A stretch of 64,000 nt of DNA from the NCBI GenBank assembly GCA_004026145.2, contig CP034992.1, positions 18,492,984 to 18,556,983 of the forward strand, given 5' to 3'. The notes under the pieces were generated by a model. It did no database searches. It saw only the letters and a list, made by a program, of their open reading frames with translations, and had not been told where the DNA came from. Source of the stretch: Takifugu bimaculatus. Its lineage: Eukaryota; Chordata; Actinopteri; Tetraodontiformes; Tetraodontidae. A program made the position numbers and the translations under genes. This document shows, piece after piece, positions 56,003 to 64,000 of this stretch. The stretch's first letter is position 1. Every line of letters starts with the position of its first letter.

Positions 56003-56269
56003 GGCAGGATGGAGACGCCGCCCACGCACACGCACGCACACACGCACCCGTCTGCAGGAGCTATGACGCAGCATCTAAAGTCCTCACCAGCCTCGAGCTC
56101 GGGAACAGCTTTGATCCGAACGCTACAAACTCTAATCACTATATTGATCCGTGCGAGGCGGGAGATGCTGAGGCGCGTGAGCAGCCGCCTCCTGCACGCG
56201 GAACCTCCAACACCTCCCATCAGATATAATCAATAATCTATCAAAGCCGCCTCACGGTGGGTTTCTCAC

Positions 56270-56324
56270 CTGCCGACGTCACAGCGAAGCAGAAGAGGAG
56301 GCACGAGACCCACAGCTCGCGCAT
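56270..56324 (-). CDS. signal-peptide exon of B7-like gene, copy C
   Basis: ATG at 56324 on the minus strand, MRELWVSCLLFCFAVTSA, with the same donor GCAG|GTGAGAAACC and phase as copy A. It differs from copy A by His to Arg at residue 2. It is the nearest upstream first exon for the V-type Ig exon at 49981, with a copia insertion in between. A typical secretory signal. Confidence 0.78.
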
Positions 56325-56362
56325 GGTGTTGGAAGAGTGAGGTCACCGCCACCGACGGCGGC

Positions 56363-56405
56363 GTTTTAAGGGGCCTCGTGCCTCCTCTCACACCTGATTG
56401 GTCCG
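56363..56405 (-). promoter_or_regulatory. promoter of B7-like gene, copy C
   Basis: CCAAT box in GGACCAATCAGG and CTTAAAAC TATA-like box at the same spacing as copy A. Confidence 0.48.
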
Positions 56406-56457
56406 GGCATTTCCGCTCTCCGCCGCAATAGAAGCGATTCCGAAGTCTCCGGTTCCC

Positions 56458-56779
56458 GATATTCAAAGCGAAAGTGATGAAATTCACCATCATCAAAGAA
56501 AATGAGGCTTCAATCAAACTGTAATCTGGGTTTTATTGTTGCAGATTCACCACTTCTTCAACCTCCTCCTCTCTGGTTGCGTCGTTTCTTCACAATTCTG
56601 TGATGGGACATTAAAACTCTGTCAGTTCCTCCTGAGCAGACAGAGGAACTCATCATGGGGAGGAACCTTCTCCTCACCTCCACAGTTCTTCAGGCTCCTG
56701 AACTTCCTCCACACCCTGATGATGTCACACATTTGGACCTGGTTCAGATCAGATTACAGTAAACAGAAATTCCAGTAAA
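56458..56779. repeat. duplicated host segment S, copy C
   Basis: Starts GATATTCAAAGCG. After TTCTTCAG (56693) it goes its own way (GCTCCTGAACTTCC, CACACCCTGATGATG), while copies A, B and D share TACTCCACACCCCGATGG. It ends in AATTCCAGTAAAG and then passes into unique DNA, not into an L2 tail. It is therefore closest to the ancestral arrangement. Confidence 0.88.
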
Positions 56780-57186
56780 GATCATGCCATGCAGAGCAAT
56801 CAGTTACAGAAGGCAGAGTACTGGCAGTCTGCACTGAGCTGTATCTGAAACTAAAAGAAATACTCAGCTATGATTGAAAAGACATTAGAAAGGTGTAACT
56901 TGTACACAAAGTGTCTTAATTTGTCACCTGCAGCATCATTATTTTAAAGTGGGAAATATGAATAAACATAATGCGTAGTAATGAGCATGGATTCCCTTTT
57001 TTTAATAGATAAAATCGTGAACTACTGTTCATGAACAGAACACAGTTTCAGAATGATGAACCCCCCCCCAATAAAACAAAAAAGCCTCTTACTTTAACAT
57101 CAAAACACTTGCAACTGCACCTTTAGGTGCACCAATGACAACGGCATAACAGCAGAACAATAAACATTTTTTGAGTCCAATATGGC
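56780..57186. other. no recognised content
   Basis: AT-rich DNA with a CCCCCCCCC run at 57061. It may be the 3' UTR of the HECT gene fragment that ends at 57187. Confidence 0.4.
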
Positions 57187-58160
57187 TCATAAACAGCCAA
57201 ATCCTGGACTATTTTGAATTCCAAAGTCCATTTGTGCCTTAAACACACTGTAGGAATCCAGGATTGGTAATTTCAACAAGTTAGAACAAATATTTGACAT
57301 TGGGAATGGAGAGCCATCCAGGAACTCAATTTTTGGCAGCGGTTCCAACCCAGAAGGAGGAAGTGATGTCAGCCCTGTGGCAAACATCAAAACTTCTTCT
57401 GGATCCTGTGGCTGTTCCACAATCCAACAACTCATCCAAGTCCTTCTGAATGACATCACCAAAGCAGTATCTCAGTAAACACTGATGCTCATGACTCCCG
57501 TTGAAGTATCCGGCGTCACTAAGGTCTGCAAATAGCTCCATCCAGAACTGACTCCTATGGAAATTGGTAAAATAAATGATCATTTTAAGCATATACATAT
57601 GTATAAGTGAATGAGTGAAATAAAAGGCAAATTACTTGATGAAGGCCATTTACCTCCCCTTTCTGAATATGGACCACCAGGACTCAATCCTCTGGTTTTA
57701 GTCGGTTTTCAGAGTGGCAGAGAACTGGGGTCAGCAAAGAAGGGTGTTGCTGTAGTGCTGTCAGAAACTGAAGGGCTGAAAGGCCATCTTTGAATCTACA
57801 AAGTGAACACAAACACTTTCACTGCTGTGTAGTGCCAACAGCAACGGCCAATTAAACTATCTAAATTGTATTATCTTAAGTTTATATATTTTATAAGTTT
57901 ATAAGGTTATATTTGTTTGTTATATTGAGTATTTATAGATTAGCATAAGGCAGAGAATGGAGAGACAGACATCATATAGGCTAGCAGTTGTAACACCATA
58001 GATATACATGCCATGAGACATTTCAAGCAAATTTCATTTTTGGGGGGGGGGGGGGGGGGGGTGGAACGACAAAAAACAAATGAAAATTTAACTTGCCTGT
58101 CAATTACAGATGAGTTGAGGTCAATAAGATACCATCGGACGTAGTCTGCCACAATGTCTT
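57187..58160 (-). pseudogene. HECT-domain E3 ligase fragment (G2E3-like), three exons
   Basis: Minus strand. Exon 1 (about 58160-58097) encodes VADYVRWYLIDLNSSVID and ends AG|GCAAGT, a GC-type donor. Exon 2 (57795-57654) follows TTTGTAG and encodes FKDGLSALQFLTALQQHPSL then IESWWSIFRKG after a frameshift, with donor GGGAG|GTAAAT. Exon 3 (57554-57187) follows TTTCCATAG and encodes DAGYFNGSHEHQCLLRYCFG, then GLTSLPPSG and FPMSNICSNLLKLPILDSY, ending IQNSPGFGCL. The Cys in SNICSNLLKLP is at the place of the HECT catalytic cysteine. It resembles fish G2/M-phase-specific E3-ligase-like genes, which are abundant and often transposon-associated. Two frame shifts suggest it is not functional. Confidence 0.75.
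58040..58061. repeat. poly-G run
   Basis: About 20 consecutive G in an intron of the HECT fragment. Length in such runs is usually unreliable. Confidence 0.9.
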
Positions 58161-58311
58161 TTCTTCAGTTAGAAAGTTAGCAGCCGCTAACCAATGGTAC
58201 AGCTGATACACGTTGTACGTACTTCAGATAGCGACGGCTATGCTACACTTACTTTGCTTAGCATTAACAGGCTGTTGAGACGTCCCCGGTACGGCTGGTT
58301 CTTCAGTCTGT

Positions 58312-59185
58312 TACAAACTTTCCCTGATTCCAGTGGAACTGTGAGGGTGAAGTTGCAGACAAAAACAGCACCCTGGAGAGGTCTGTGCAGAAGTTATGCC
58401 TTTTGCAGGAAGCCATGTAAACACAATGGACAATATGTAAGAAAAGATTTATTTTAGTTAAGAAAGATTATTTCTATTCCGTTAATAGTTTTAATTTGAT
58501 GGCTCTTAGTTTTGAGTTAAATTGATAATTGTGTAATCTTACAGTTAACCCAGTTAGGGGCCGGATATGTAAGAGCCATAGAGCAGAATTGATGTGTGTA
58601 AAATGACGTGCAATTTATGTTTGTATTTGTTTGATGCATGCTGCATGTTACTGTGTAACTCGTAATATAAAAAGGATTGTTGATGTAAAGTTTTGGATGC
58701 CGCTCCCTGAGATTGACTTAAGAGCGCATGCGCAGCGTCAGGCCAGGTGAGCTGCATTAGATACGGGAGCACAAAGAAAGCAATTGAGGATAAACTGCAC
58801 AGGCTACTTGGAACCAGAAGAGGAACGTTGGCTCAAATCACAACTCTAATGAGGGAAGTTCACAGTCCGAGCACTGAAGCTGGTAATCTGCCAACAGTGC
58901 AAGAAATAATGCAGGATAAGTTCAACGCCAGTGTGCTGGACTTTAAGGAGATAAATAGGCCAATAGGAGGTCTTTTGTCTGAAGAGAGAAGGAGGCTGAT
59001 ATTAAGAACTGGTTTGAGCCCAAAATGATGGTCATCAGTGAGTTTACTGAAGAAACTGAAAAATGGATGGAGCAGGAGATTTCAAGCTTACGCCCACAGA
59101 CCAAGAAGAGGAAGAGATTGGGCCTGAAGATGGTGTATCACAAGTGGGGATAAATTCCAACCAGCCTATAAACAAGAATGGTTCT
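58312..59185 (+). mobile_element. second BEL fragment: integrase end - LTR - gag start
   Basis: 58312-58480 matches the end of BEL integrase (from 33511), then come the polypurine GGGGCCGGATA, the LTR from TGTAAGAGCC (58568) to about 58767 where it is cut, and then gag from GAAAGCAATTGAGG to 59185. The order end-LTR-start is what one gets from tandem elements sharing an LTR, later shortened. A frame reads through the LTR end into gag. Confidence 0.88.
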
Positions 59186-59815
59186 GATATTCAAAGCGAA
59201 AGTGATGAAATTCACCATCATCAAAGAAAATGAGGCTTCAATCAAACTGTAATCTGGGTTTTATTGTTGCAGATTCACCACTTCTTCAACCTCCTCCTCT
59301 CTGGTTGCGTCGTTTCTTCACAATTCTGTGATGGGACATTAAAACTCTGTCAGTTCCTCCTGAGCAGACAGAGGAACTCATCATGGGGAGGAACCTTCTC
59401 CTCACCTCCACAGTTCTTCAGTACTCCACACCCCGATGGCGTAACACATTTGGACCCGGTTCAGATCAAATTACAGTAAACTGAAAACAGAAAATTCCAG
59501 TAACAATCATGTCAGCGTGTCTGCGCCGGTCCCACGTGTAATAAAACATCTATAACAGGACAGATCAGCGAAGCCAGGATTGAGCTGCTCACCTGTCCGA
59601 ATTAGTAATGACTGGTCCCAGTTTAGCCTCAGGGGTCAGATAACAGGTGGATCCTCCTGCGGGGTCGAGTTAGGATGGACTCATCTGCAGGAACAGAAAC
59701 AATCGGGCGGGAGAAGAACCTGGTCCAGAACATTTGACCTGCGACACTCATCTACACATCTATACATATATATCTACTTCTACTCATCTATAAATCTACT
59801 AATCTATACATCTAC
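59186..59815. repeat. duplicated host segment S, copy D
   Basis: Starts GATATTCAAAGCG directly after BEL gag sequence (ACAAGAATGGTTCT) and runs into an L2 tail, as in copies A and B. Confidence 0.9.
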
Positions 59816-60462
59816 AATTCAATTCAGTTCAATCTTTATTTATATGGCACTTTTCATACACTGGGTAGCACAAAGTGCCTCACAGAGGATCAAAACAACA
59901 AAGAGTAACAAGAGAATCAAGAAAAAGGACACACACAGATACACACACACACACAGATACACACACTCACATACACACACTTAAACACACACAAACAAGC
60001 TGAGACATGGCTGGGCACCGAGACCTGAGGCGAAGGAGATGCCACCTTTGGAGGCCCACCAGGCCGAGGGAGGTCACGGTCCGTGGCCACAGGTGGTACC
60101 GCCACAAAGACCAGCCCGACCCGGACAGACCGGAGGCTCCACACCAAGGCACAGAGCCCCCTAACCCCCCAGGCCAGAGCTGTCCACGGGACAGCACCCC
60201 CAGCGGTAGACCGGAAACATCTCCCAGCCTGGCAGGCCCCCATGAGGAAACACCATGAGGAGACACTATGAGGAAACACCATGAGGAGACACCATGAGGA
60301 AACACCATGAGGAGACACCATGAGGAGACACCATGAGGAAACACTATGAGGAAACACTGGAGCTAAAACTGAAGGACTGAAACAGTAAATGGGATAAAAG
60401 GTATAAAAGCTAAAAACTGAGAAACTAAGAACTGAGGGAGTAAAACAGTCAAGTTAACTGAG
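59816..60462 (-). mobile_element. L2 LINE 3' tail, copy D
   Basis: Same tail as at 27305 and 34751, with CA-rich repeats at 59930-59995. It ends at the same junction to BEL gag as copy A. Confidence 0.88.
60238..60358. repeat. 14-bp minisatellite (ACACCATGAGGAAA), copy D
   Basis: About eight units, including two ACACTATGAGGA variants not seen in copies A or B. Confidence 0.92.
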
Positions 60463-60552
60463 AAAGCAATTGAGGATAAACTGCACAGGCTACTTGGCAC
60501 CAGAAGAGGAACGTTGGCTCGAATCACAACTCTAATGAGGGAAGTTCACAGT
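60463..60552 (+). mobile_element. third BEL gag fragment
   Basis: GCAATTGAGGATAAACTGC up to GGGAAGTTCACAG, identical to the gag start at 27985 apart from single bases, then cut. Confidence 0.85.
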
Positions 60553-60906
60553 TCACCATGTCCATCACCCCATGCATCACCTGGGTGTGAGATACACCCC
60601 GGTGTGTCCGCCACAACATTATTTTAAAATGTGTTAGATGATCAATTATATTTAGAAATGGTAAATTTAATTACAGGAAGCCAAAAGTTTAGAGTTTAAT
60701 ACAAGTTTAAGTACACAAAACAGGAAAACAATTATGGTCTCTGGTCTTAGAATTGCCTCATTTATGGTTGTCATGGCAACGTGGGGAAGTCATCAAGAAC
60801 GTGTTCTCATCAGTGTTGGCTGATATTTAAATATTGTAATTAACAAATGAAACAAGTGTTGAAAGAGGAGCAGATCAAGAGTCCAGGAGGAGGACAATTC
60901 TGGCAT

Positions 60907-60960
60907 TGTGTGTGTGTGTGGGAGGGTGTGTGCGCGCGCACGTGCGTGCGCCTCCATTTC
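60907..60960. repeat. (TG)n/(CG)n alternating repeat
   Basis: TGTGTG followed by GCGCGCGCACGTGCGTGCG, an alternating purine-pyrimidine tract able to form Z-DNA. Confidence 0.88.
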
Positions 60961-61075
60961 CTCAAATTGCATCTTTCACCACTCCCATCTGGGCACCAAC
61001 TAAGAGGATCACTGAAGCCTTTAAATCTCTGTACTGTCTGAGATATGTGATATATTAAAACGGTTTAAATGAAAA

Positions 61076-61165
61076 CTTCAGAACTGAAGAAGCCTTCTGG
61101 ATAGAAGGCGAAACGTCTTCAAGAGAAGAAACCCAGTCCAGTTGACAGAGAAAACTACCTTGGGT
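61076..61165. repeat. dispersed 'GAAGAAGCCTTCTGGATAGAA' repeat
   Basis: The stretch around AGCCTTCTGGATAGAAGGCG and AACGTCTTCAAGAGAAG recurs at 61916-61975, and a shorter form at 41930-41990. It is a common fish repeat of unknown type, containing an imperfect palindrome (CCTTCTGGATAGAAGG). Confidence 0.6.
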
Positions 61166-61475
61166 TTAAATGAAGGTTTGAGTGTTGTTTTATTGGCGAC
61201 GGTCACGATTTTATCTTCACTTGAGCGACACATCAGGCCAGTAGCTCGTTGAGGAGCGTTAGCTAGCTGCCATTTCTAGATCCGTCTGAAGTGATCTTTA
61301 CCTTTGACTCGGTCTCTGACCGACTGGATCGAGTTCTGCAGATTTCACAAAGGTACACAAACACTTCCAACACGAACGTCTGAACTCATCTTCAAAGTTT
61401 GGAACTGAACGTGCTGCGTGTTGTGGAACCAACCGCAGAGCAGCAGCGGGGGACACTTTTAGACACTTTTTGGTT

Positions 61476-61768
61476 CTGTCACGGACCAGACGAGAACCCA
61501 AATGCGACAGCAGAGTTCGGCTGAACACCGCTTTATTGTCAGAAACAGACAACAGACAGGATTCACCGGGGAGCAGGCAGAACAGAATAGTCAGGAACAG
61601 GCAAGGTCGGAACCGGGCAGGCAGGCAAACAGGAATAGGCTGGAAAGTCACCTGAACAGGAATAACGATCCGGCAGGGAGCAGGTGGGCCTCCGGGATTG
61701 AGAAGGGGGCTCATTAGAGTCCTGATGCACAACAGGTGCGCAGGCGAAGCGACCCGCAGCTGTGACAG
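61476..61768. mobile_element. 293-bp non-autonomous DNA element with CTGTCAC ends
   Basis: Starts CTGTCACGGACCAGACGAG and ends GCAGCTGTGACAG, with inverted CTGTCAC/GTGACAG termini. There is no transposase. The inside is purine-rich on the plus strand. Relative to copy P1, about 700 bp of flanking DNA is missing at this spot, so a deletion went with it or followed it. Confidence 0.65.
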
Positions 61769-62133
61769 GTGCACAATCTTGGTATTTAAGGCTTCAGTTT
61801 CTTTCAAACTGTAATTAATTCGTCTTCTCAAACAAACTGAAAAATAAATATTCAAATTAAGAAGATTCAAAAAATAAGTAAACAACAGAATTCTCTATTT
61901 TAAAAGAATTTCTGAAGAAGCCTTCTGGATAGAAGGTGACATATTCAAAAGAGAACAAAAACAGTCCAGTTGACTGTTGAATATACATAATAAAATTAAC
62001 CAGTGTAGACTTTTATGGTAAAAAGTAAACAGTAAAAATGTATTTTAAAAAGCAAAAAGTACAGCCACTGACTAAATAAAGTAAAAACTAAAATAGATCA
62101 TTTTCATATTAGCTGCATTTCCCCAGTAATTCT

Positions 62134-62532
62134 TGTTAGGGAGAAAGGGATCAGTTCCCCTCCCGCGCTGTTGCCTTCAGAGGAACGAGACGGAAGCTTC
62201 AGTTTACTTGCTGCGAGGGCAACCACACGTCTGCAGTGTAGCTACAGCGTGTGAGCCTTGAACAGTTTATTTTATACTAGCACACTAACATGTAAGGGTA
62301 CAGTAAACGTATGCATAAGCATCACATGATAAAGCATAAGCGTCACATAATAAAACAAAGCATGATATATACAAAAGGAACATAAGAAAATGGGGGATGG
62401 AGTGTCACAGGATGGTCAGGTTGTCCCCTGCTATCCTGAGGTGATAGAACATCAGCTAAAGCAGGTCAGGGTTCTGGTCAGGAGTGATAATAAGCGCTAC
62501 AGCATTGCTATATGAACATTTTGAACCGAACA
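62134..62532 (-). repeat. endogenous retrovirus 3' LTR
   Basis: On the minus strand it starts TGTTCGGTTC right after a polypurine tract (AAAGAGGAGGGAA, 62533-62545) and ends CCCTAACA, 399 bp, with an AATAAA polyadenylation signal near 62268. The polypurine tract, TG...CA ends and adjacent env make this a clear 3' LTR. The integration interrupts the sequence GTAATTCT|GAACACC that is intact at 42140-42152. Confidence 0.9.
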
Positions 62533-62804
62533 TTCCCTCCTCTTTATCAGGAACTGAGCAGAAACATCCATAGTATACATTTTGAAAAGCATTTTCTGCA
62601 CACTACTTCATAAAGCATCAGAATTTCACTACTCGTCGAGAACCGGTTCTTTACTGTTGGAAAACATTAGCAGATTGGAATCAATCTTCAGATTTTAACA
62701 ATTAAAATCACATTCAATCTAGTCTTCAGCCATCAGAATCACATTCAATTGGGTATGGGAAAAGATCTGGCCAGTGGTATTCAGCATCTTCCTCTTCTTT
62801 CTCA
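62533..62804 (-). other. retroviral polypurine tract and env-LTR spacer
   Basis: AAAGAGGAGGGAA directly precedes the LTR on the minus strand and primes plus-strand DNA synthesis in retroviruses. The rest is non-coding spacer after the env stop. Confidence 0.75.
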
Positions 62805-64000
62805 TCACCAGCCTTGTCGAGTAGAGGATAGCTGGGCCAATTGTGTGGTTACTGGTGAGATAGCTGTGGTTATTAAACGCTTAACAAGAGGACGTATGCA
62901 GGGGATACAACAACAACCACACAGTGTCAACATTGCAGACAAAATTGCTAAGAAGGTTAACACTGATGTTACCAACATCTTGTATTGTCCAAAAACATTC
63001 ATCCAATTATCCCATATAGAGGCGTCAACTCCAGAGTGATCTTTCATCTTTCCGTTCAGGATCCGGAGGCCCTCTATGGCTTGGGTGAGGCTTCCATCTG
63101 AGGCGGTGTTGTTAGGAATGAATGTGCAGCAATGTTCTCCAAACAGAGCGCACACTCTTCCCTTCTCAGCCAACAGCATGTCAACCACGATCCTATTCTG
63201 AAATGCTAACAGGGAGGTAGCAGAGAGCTGGCTATGAACAGCTTCAAACCCACTTTGTGTCCAGTACCTGATCGTTGCACATTGTAGTGGATATAGTTGA
63301 TCCTATCCACATTCTTGTTTGGGGTTACTGGAAATAGTGCTGAAATCAATGGGACATTTTCAAACCCTGCTGCTACCTGATTAGTTAATTTATACTCATC
63401 AGGGACACCTCTTGGAATACCAATAGCATCTATGTAGGTGGGATCGTTCTCAGATTGCCATGTGAATCTCTTGCTTCTGTGCAGATGGCTGGCTGCAGTT
63501 GGACTGAACTGCATTGCCAGCTCAGAGGTAGACATGGGGAATACAGAAACAGGCATTAGTAAAGTGGCTAAGGCGCATAAGCCTGTGCGTCTCTTAGGTA
63601 GGGCATCAAACAGCCTTTCATCCCCGCACCACCACCAGATGTTGTTGCGCAACACAACATGATGTGTTGTGACGTCCAAATCCATTGTGGTCGCACACCA
63701 GGATTCCTCTAACTGGCCTATTCTGTCCCCGTCACCTGTAAGGGTTATGAAGAGAAGTTACCAATGGCAACCTTGTTAGAAAAGATTGGTTTTCTTTTCT
63801 CTGCAGTAGTTAGTGGGAAAAAACTGATCCCAGTTGCTGCAGGCATCATTAGGGTTAATTTTCATCATTAGCTCAATAATACAATTTGGAGGCACCATGC
63901 TTGGTGTAACTCTGAGAATTGGTCTGGGGGCTAAACACACTGCACAGTCCGTTTTAGATGCATTTGCTGCTTGTTCTGCCATTAAAAGCCAGTTGTTCAC
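62805..64000 (-). pseudogene. endogenous retrovirus env gene, partial and frame-broken
   Basis: Minus strand, running past the window end. In order: surface-subunit pieces (64000-63776, with several Cys), a further surface-subunit part and a furin-type RSKR cleavage site (in 63685-63206), then the transmembrane subunit (63188-62805) with a C-x6-CC motif typical of gamma- and epsilon-like envelopes, a hydrophobic membrane span and a short tail. Frame breaks near 63200 and near 63700 separate the three pieces, so this copy does not encode a full envelope as it stands. It is an old retroviral copy in a fish genome. The gag and pol genes and the 5' LTR would lie beyond 64000. Confidence 0.88.

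Larger units (their letters stand above)
46271..56324 (-). pseudogene. B7/CD276/butyrophilin-like Ig receptor gene, copy Y with exon 1 at 56.3 kb
   Basis: Reconstructed in gene order on the minus strand: signal peptide (56324-56270), V-type Ig exon (49981-49652), 33-nt mini-exon (49013-48981), second Ig exon (48597-48318), transmembrane exon (46850-46760). This is the layout of B7/butyrophilin family co-signalling receptors, type I membrane proteins that modulate T-cell activation. The 6.3-kb first intron holds a copia retrotransposon with nested elements. The V exon is open. The second Ig and transmembrane exons have frame breaks that could be decay or sequence errors. Which named fish gene it matches cannot be settled without a search. 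Confidence 0.65.
60619..62133. repeat. segmental duplication P, copy 2
   Basis: Second copy of 39024-42147, without the hAT element, with a TG/CG microsatellite (60907-60960), an extra stretch at 61070-61165 and a 293-bp non-autonomous element. It ends exactly at the retroviral LTR. Confidence 0.88.

Overview
The window is vertebrate nuclear DNA, almost certainly from a teleost fish and probably a spiny-rayed one. The evidence is an NLRC3-like gene with the fish-specific FISNA-NACHT layout and 170-nt-class leucine-rich-repeat exons, tandem CD276/butyrophilin-like immunoglobulin genes, and a typical fish transposon mix: L2 LINEs, BEL/Pao, Ty1/copia, Tc1/mariner, hAT and an epsilon/gamma-type endogenous retrovirus. 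Placing it within spiny-rayed fishes is inference. There is one assembly gap of exactly 100 N at 25934-26033.

Layout. 1-6400: simple repeats, a tRNA-Gly-like fragment, and a 1.8-kb block present twice (1529-3307 and 4617-6392) carrying the last two exons of a minus-strand coiled-coil gene, with a Tc1/mariner relic between. 6725-7290: two exons resembling FAM169, minus strand. 7686-11955: non-autonomous hAT, a 5S rRNA copy, tRNA-like DNA and a decayed hAT transposase. 12395-14203: 5'-truncated L2. 16026-25758: NLRC3-like gene on the plus strand with a duplicated promoter/first exon, two N-terminal exons, a frame-broken FISNA-NACHT exon and six LRR exons, ending at the gap. Any further LRR or B30.2 exons would lie in or beyond the gap.

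26034-60600: a rearranged cluster of minus-strand B7/butyrophilin-like genes. A signal-peptide exon with its promoter occurs at about 26.5 and 56.3 kb. The body of the gene (mini-exon, second Ig exon, transmembrane exon) occurs twice, as 3.9-kb tandem copies at 42142-46010 and 46011-50263. Only the second keeps the V-type Ig exon (49652-49981). Its first intron holds a copia element (50264-56002), which contains a Tc1 element, which contains a 700-bp insertion. A roughly 620-bp host segment occurs four times (26685, 34125, 56458, 59186). Three copies run into the same L2 3' tail, and two of those run into the same internal point of a BEL gag gene, so part of the spread was by segmental duplication after the elements landed. 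A nearly complete BEL (27978-34121) and a 3.5-kb L2 (34751-38300) lie between. A HECT-ligase fragment (G2E3-like) lies at 57187-58160.

60619-62133 is a second copy of 39024-42147. It preserves the empty site of an hAT element present in the first copy, and it is interrupted by the 3' LTR and env gene of a minus-strand endogenous retrovirus running off the window end.

Nearly every coding sequence has 1-2 nt frame breaks, and the recent duplicates differ largely by single-base indels. This could be decay, unpolished long-read sequence, or both, so 'pseudogene' calls on the immune genes are provisional. I found no convincing undescribed system. The best biology is the side-by-side NLR and B7-like receptor cluster being remodelled by nested transposons.
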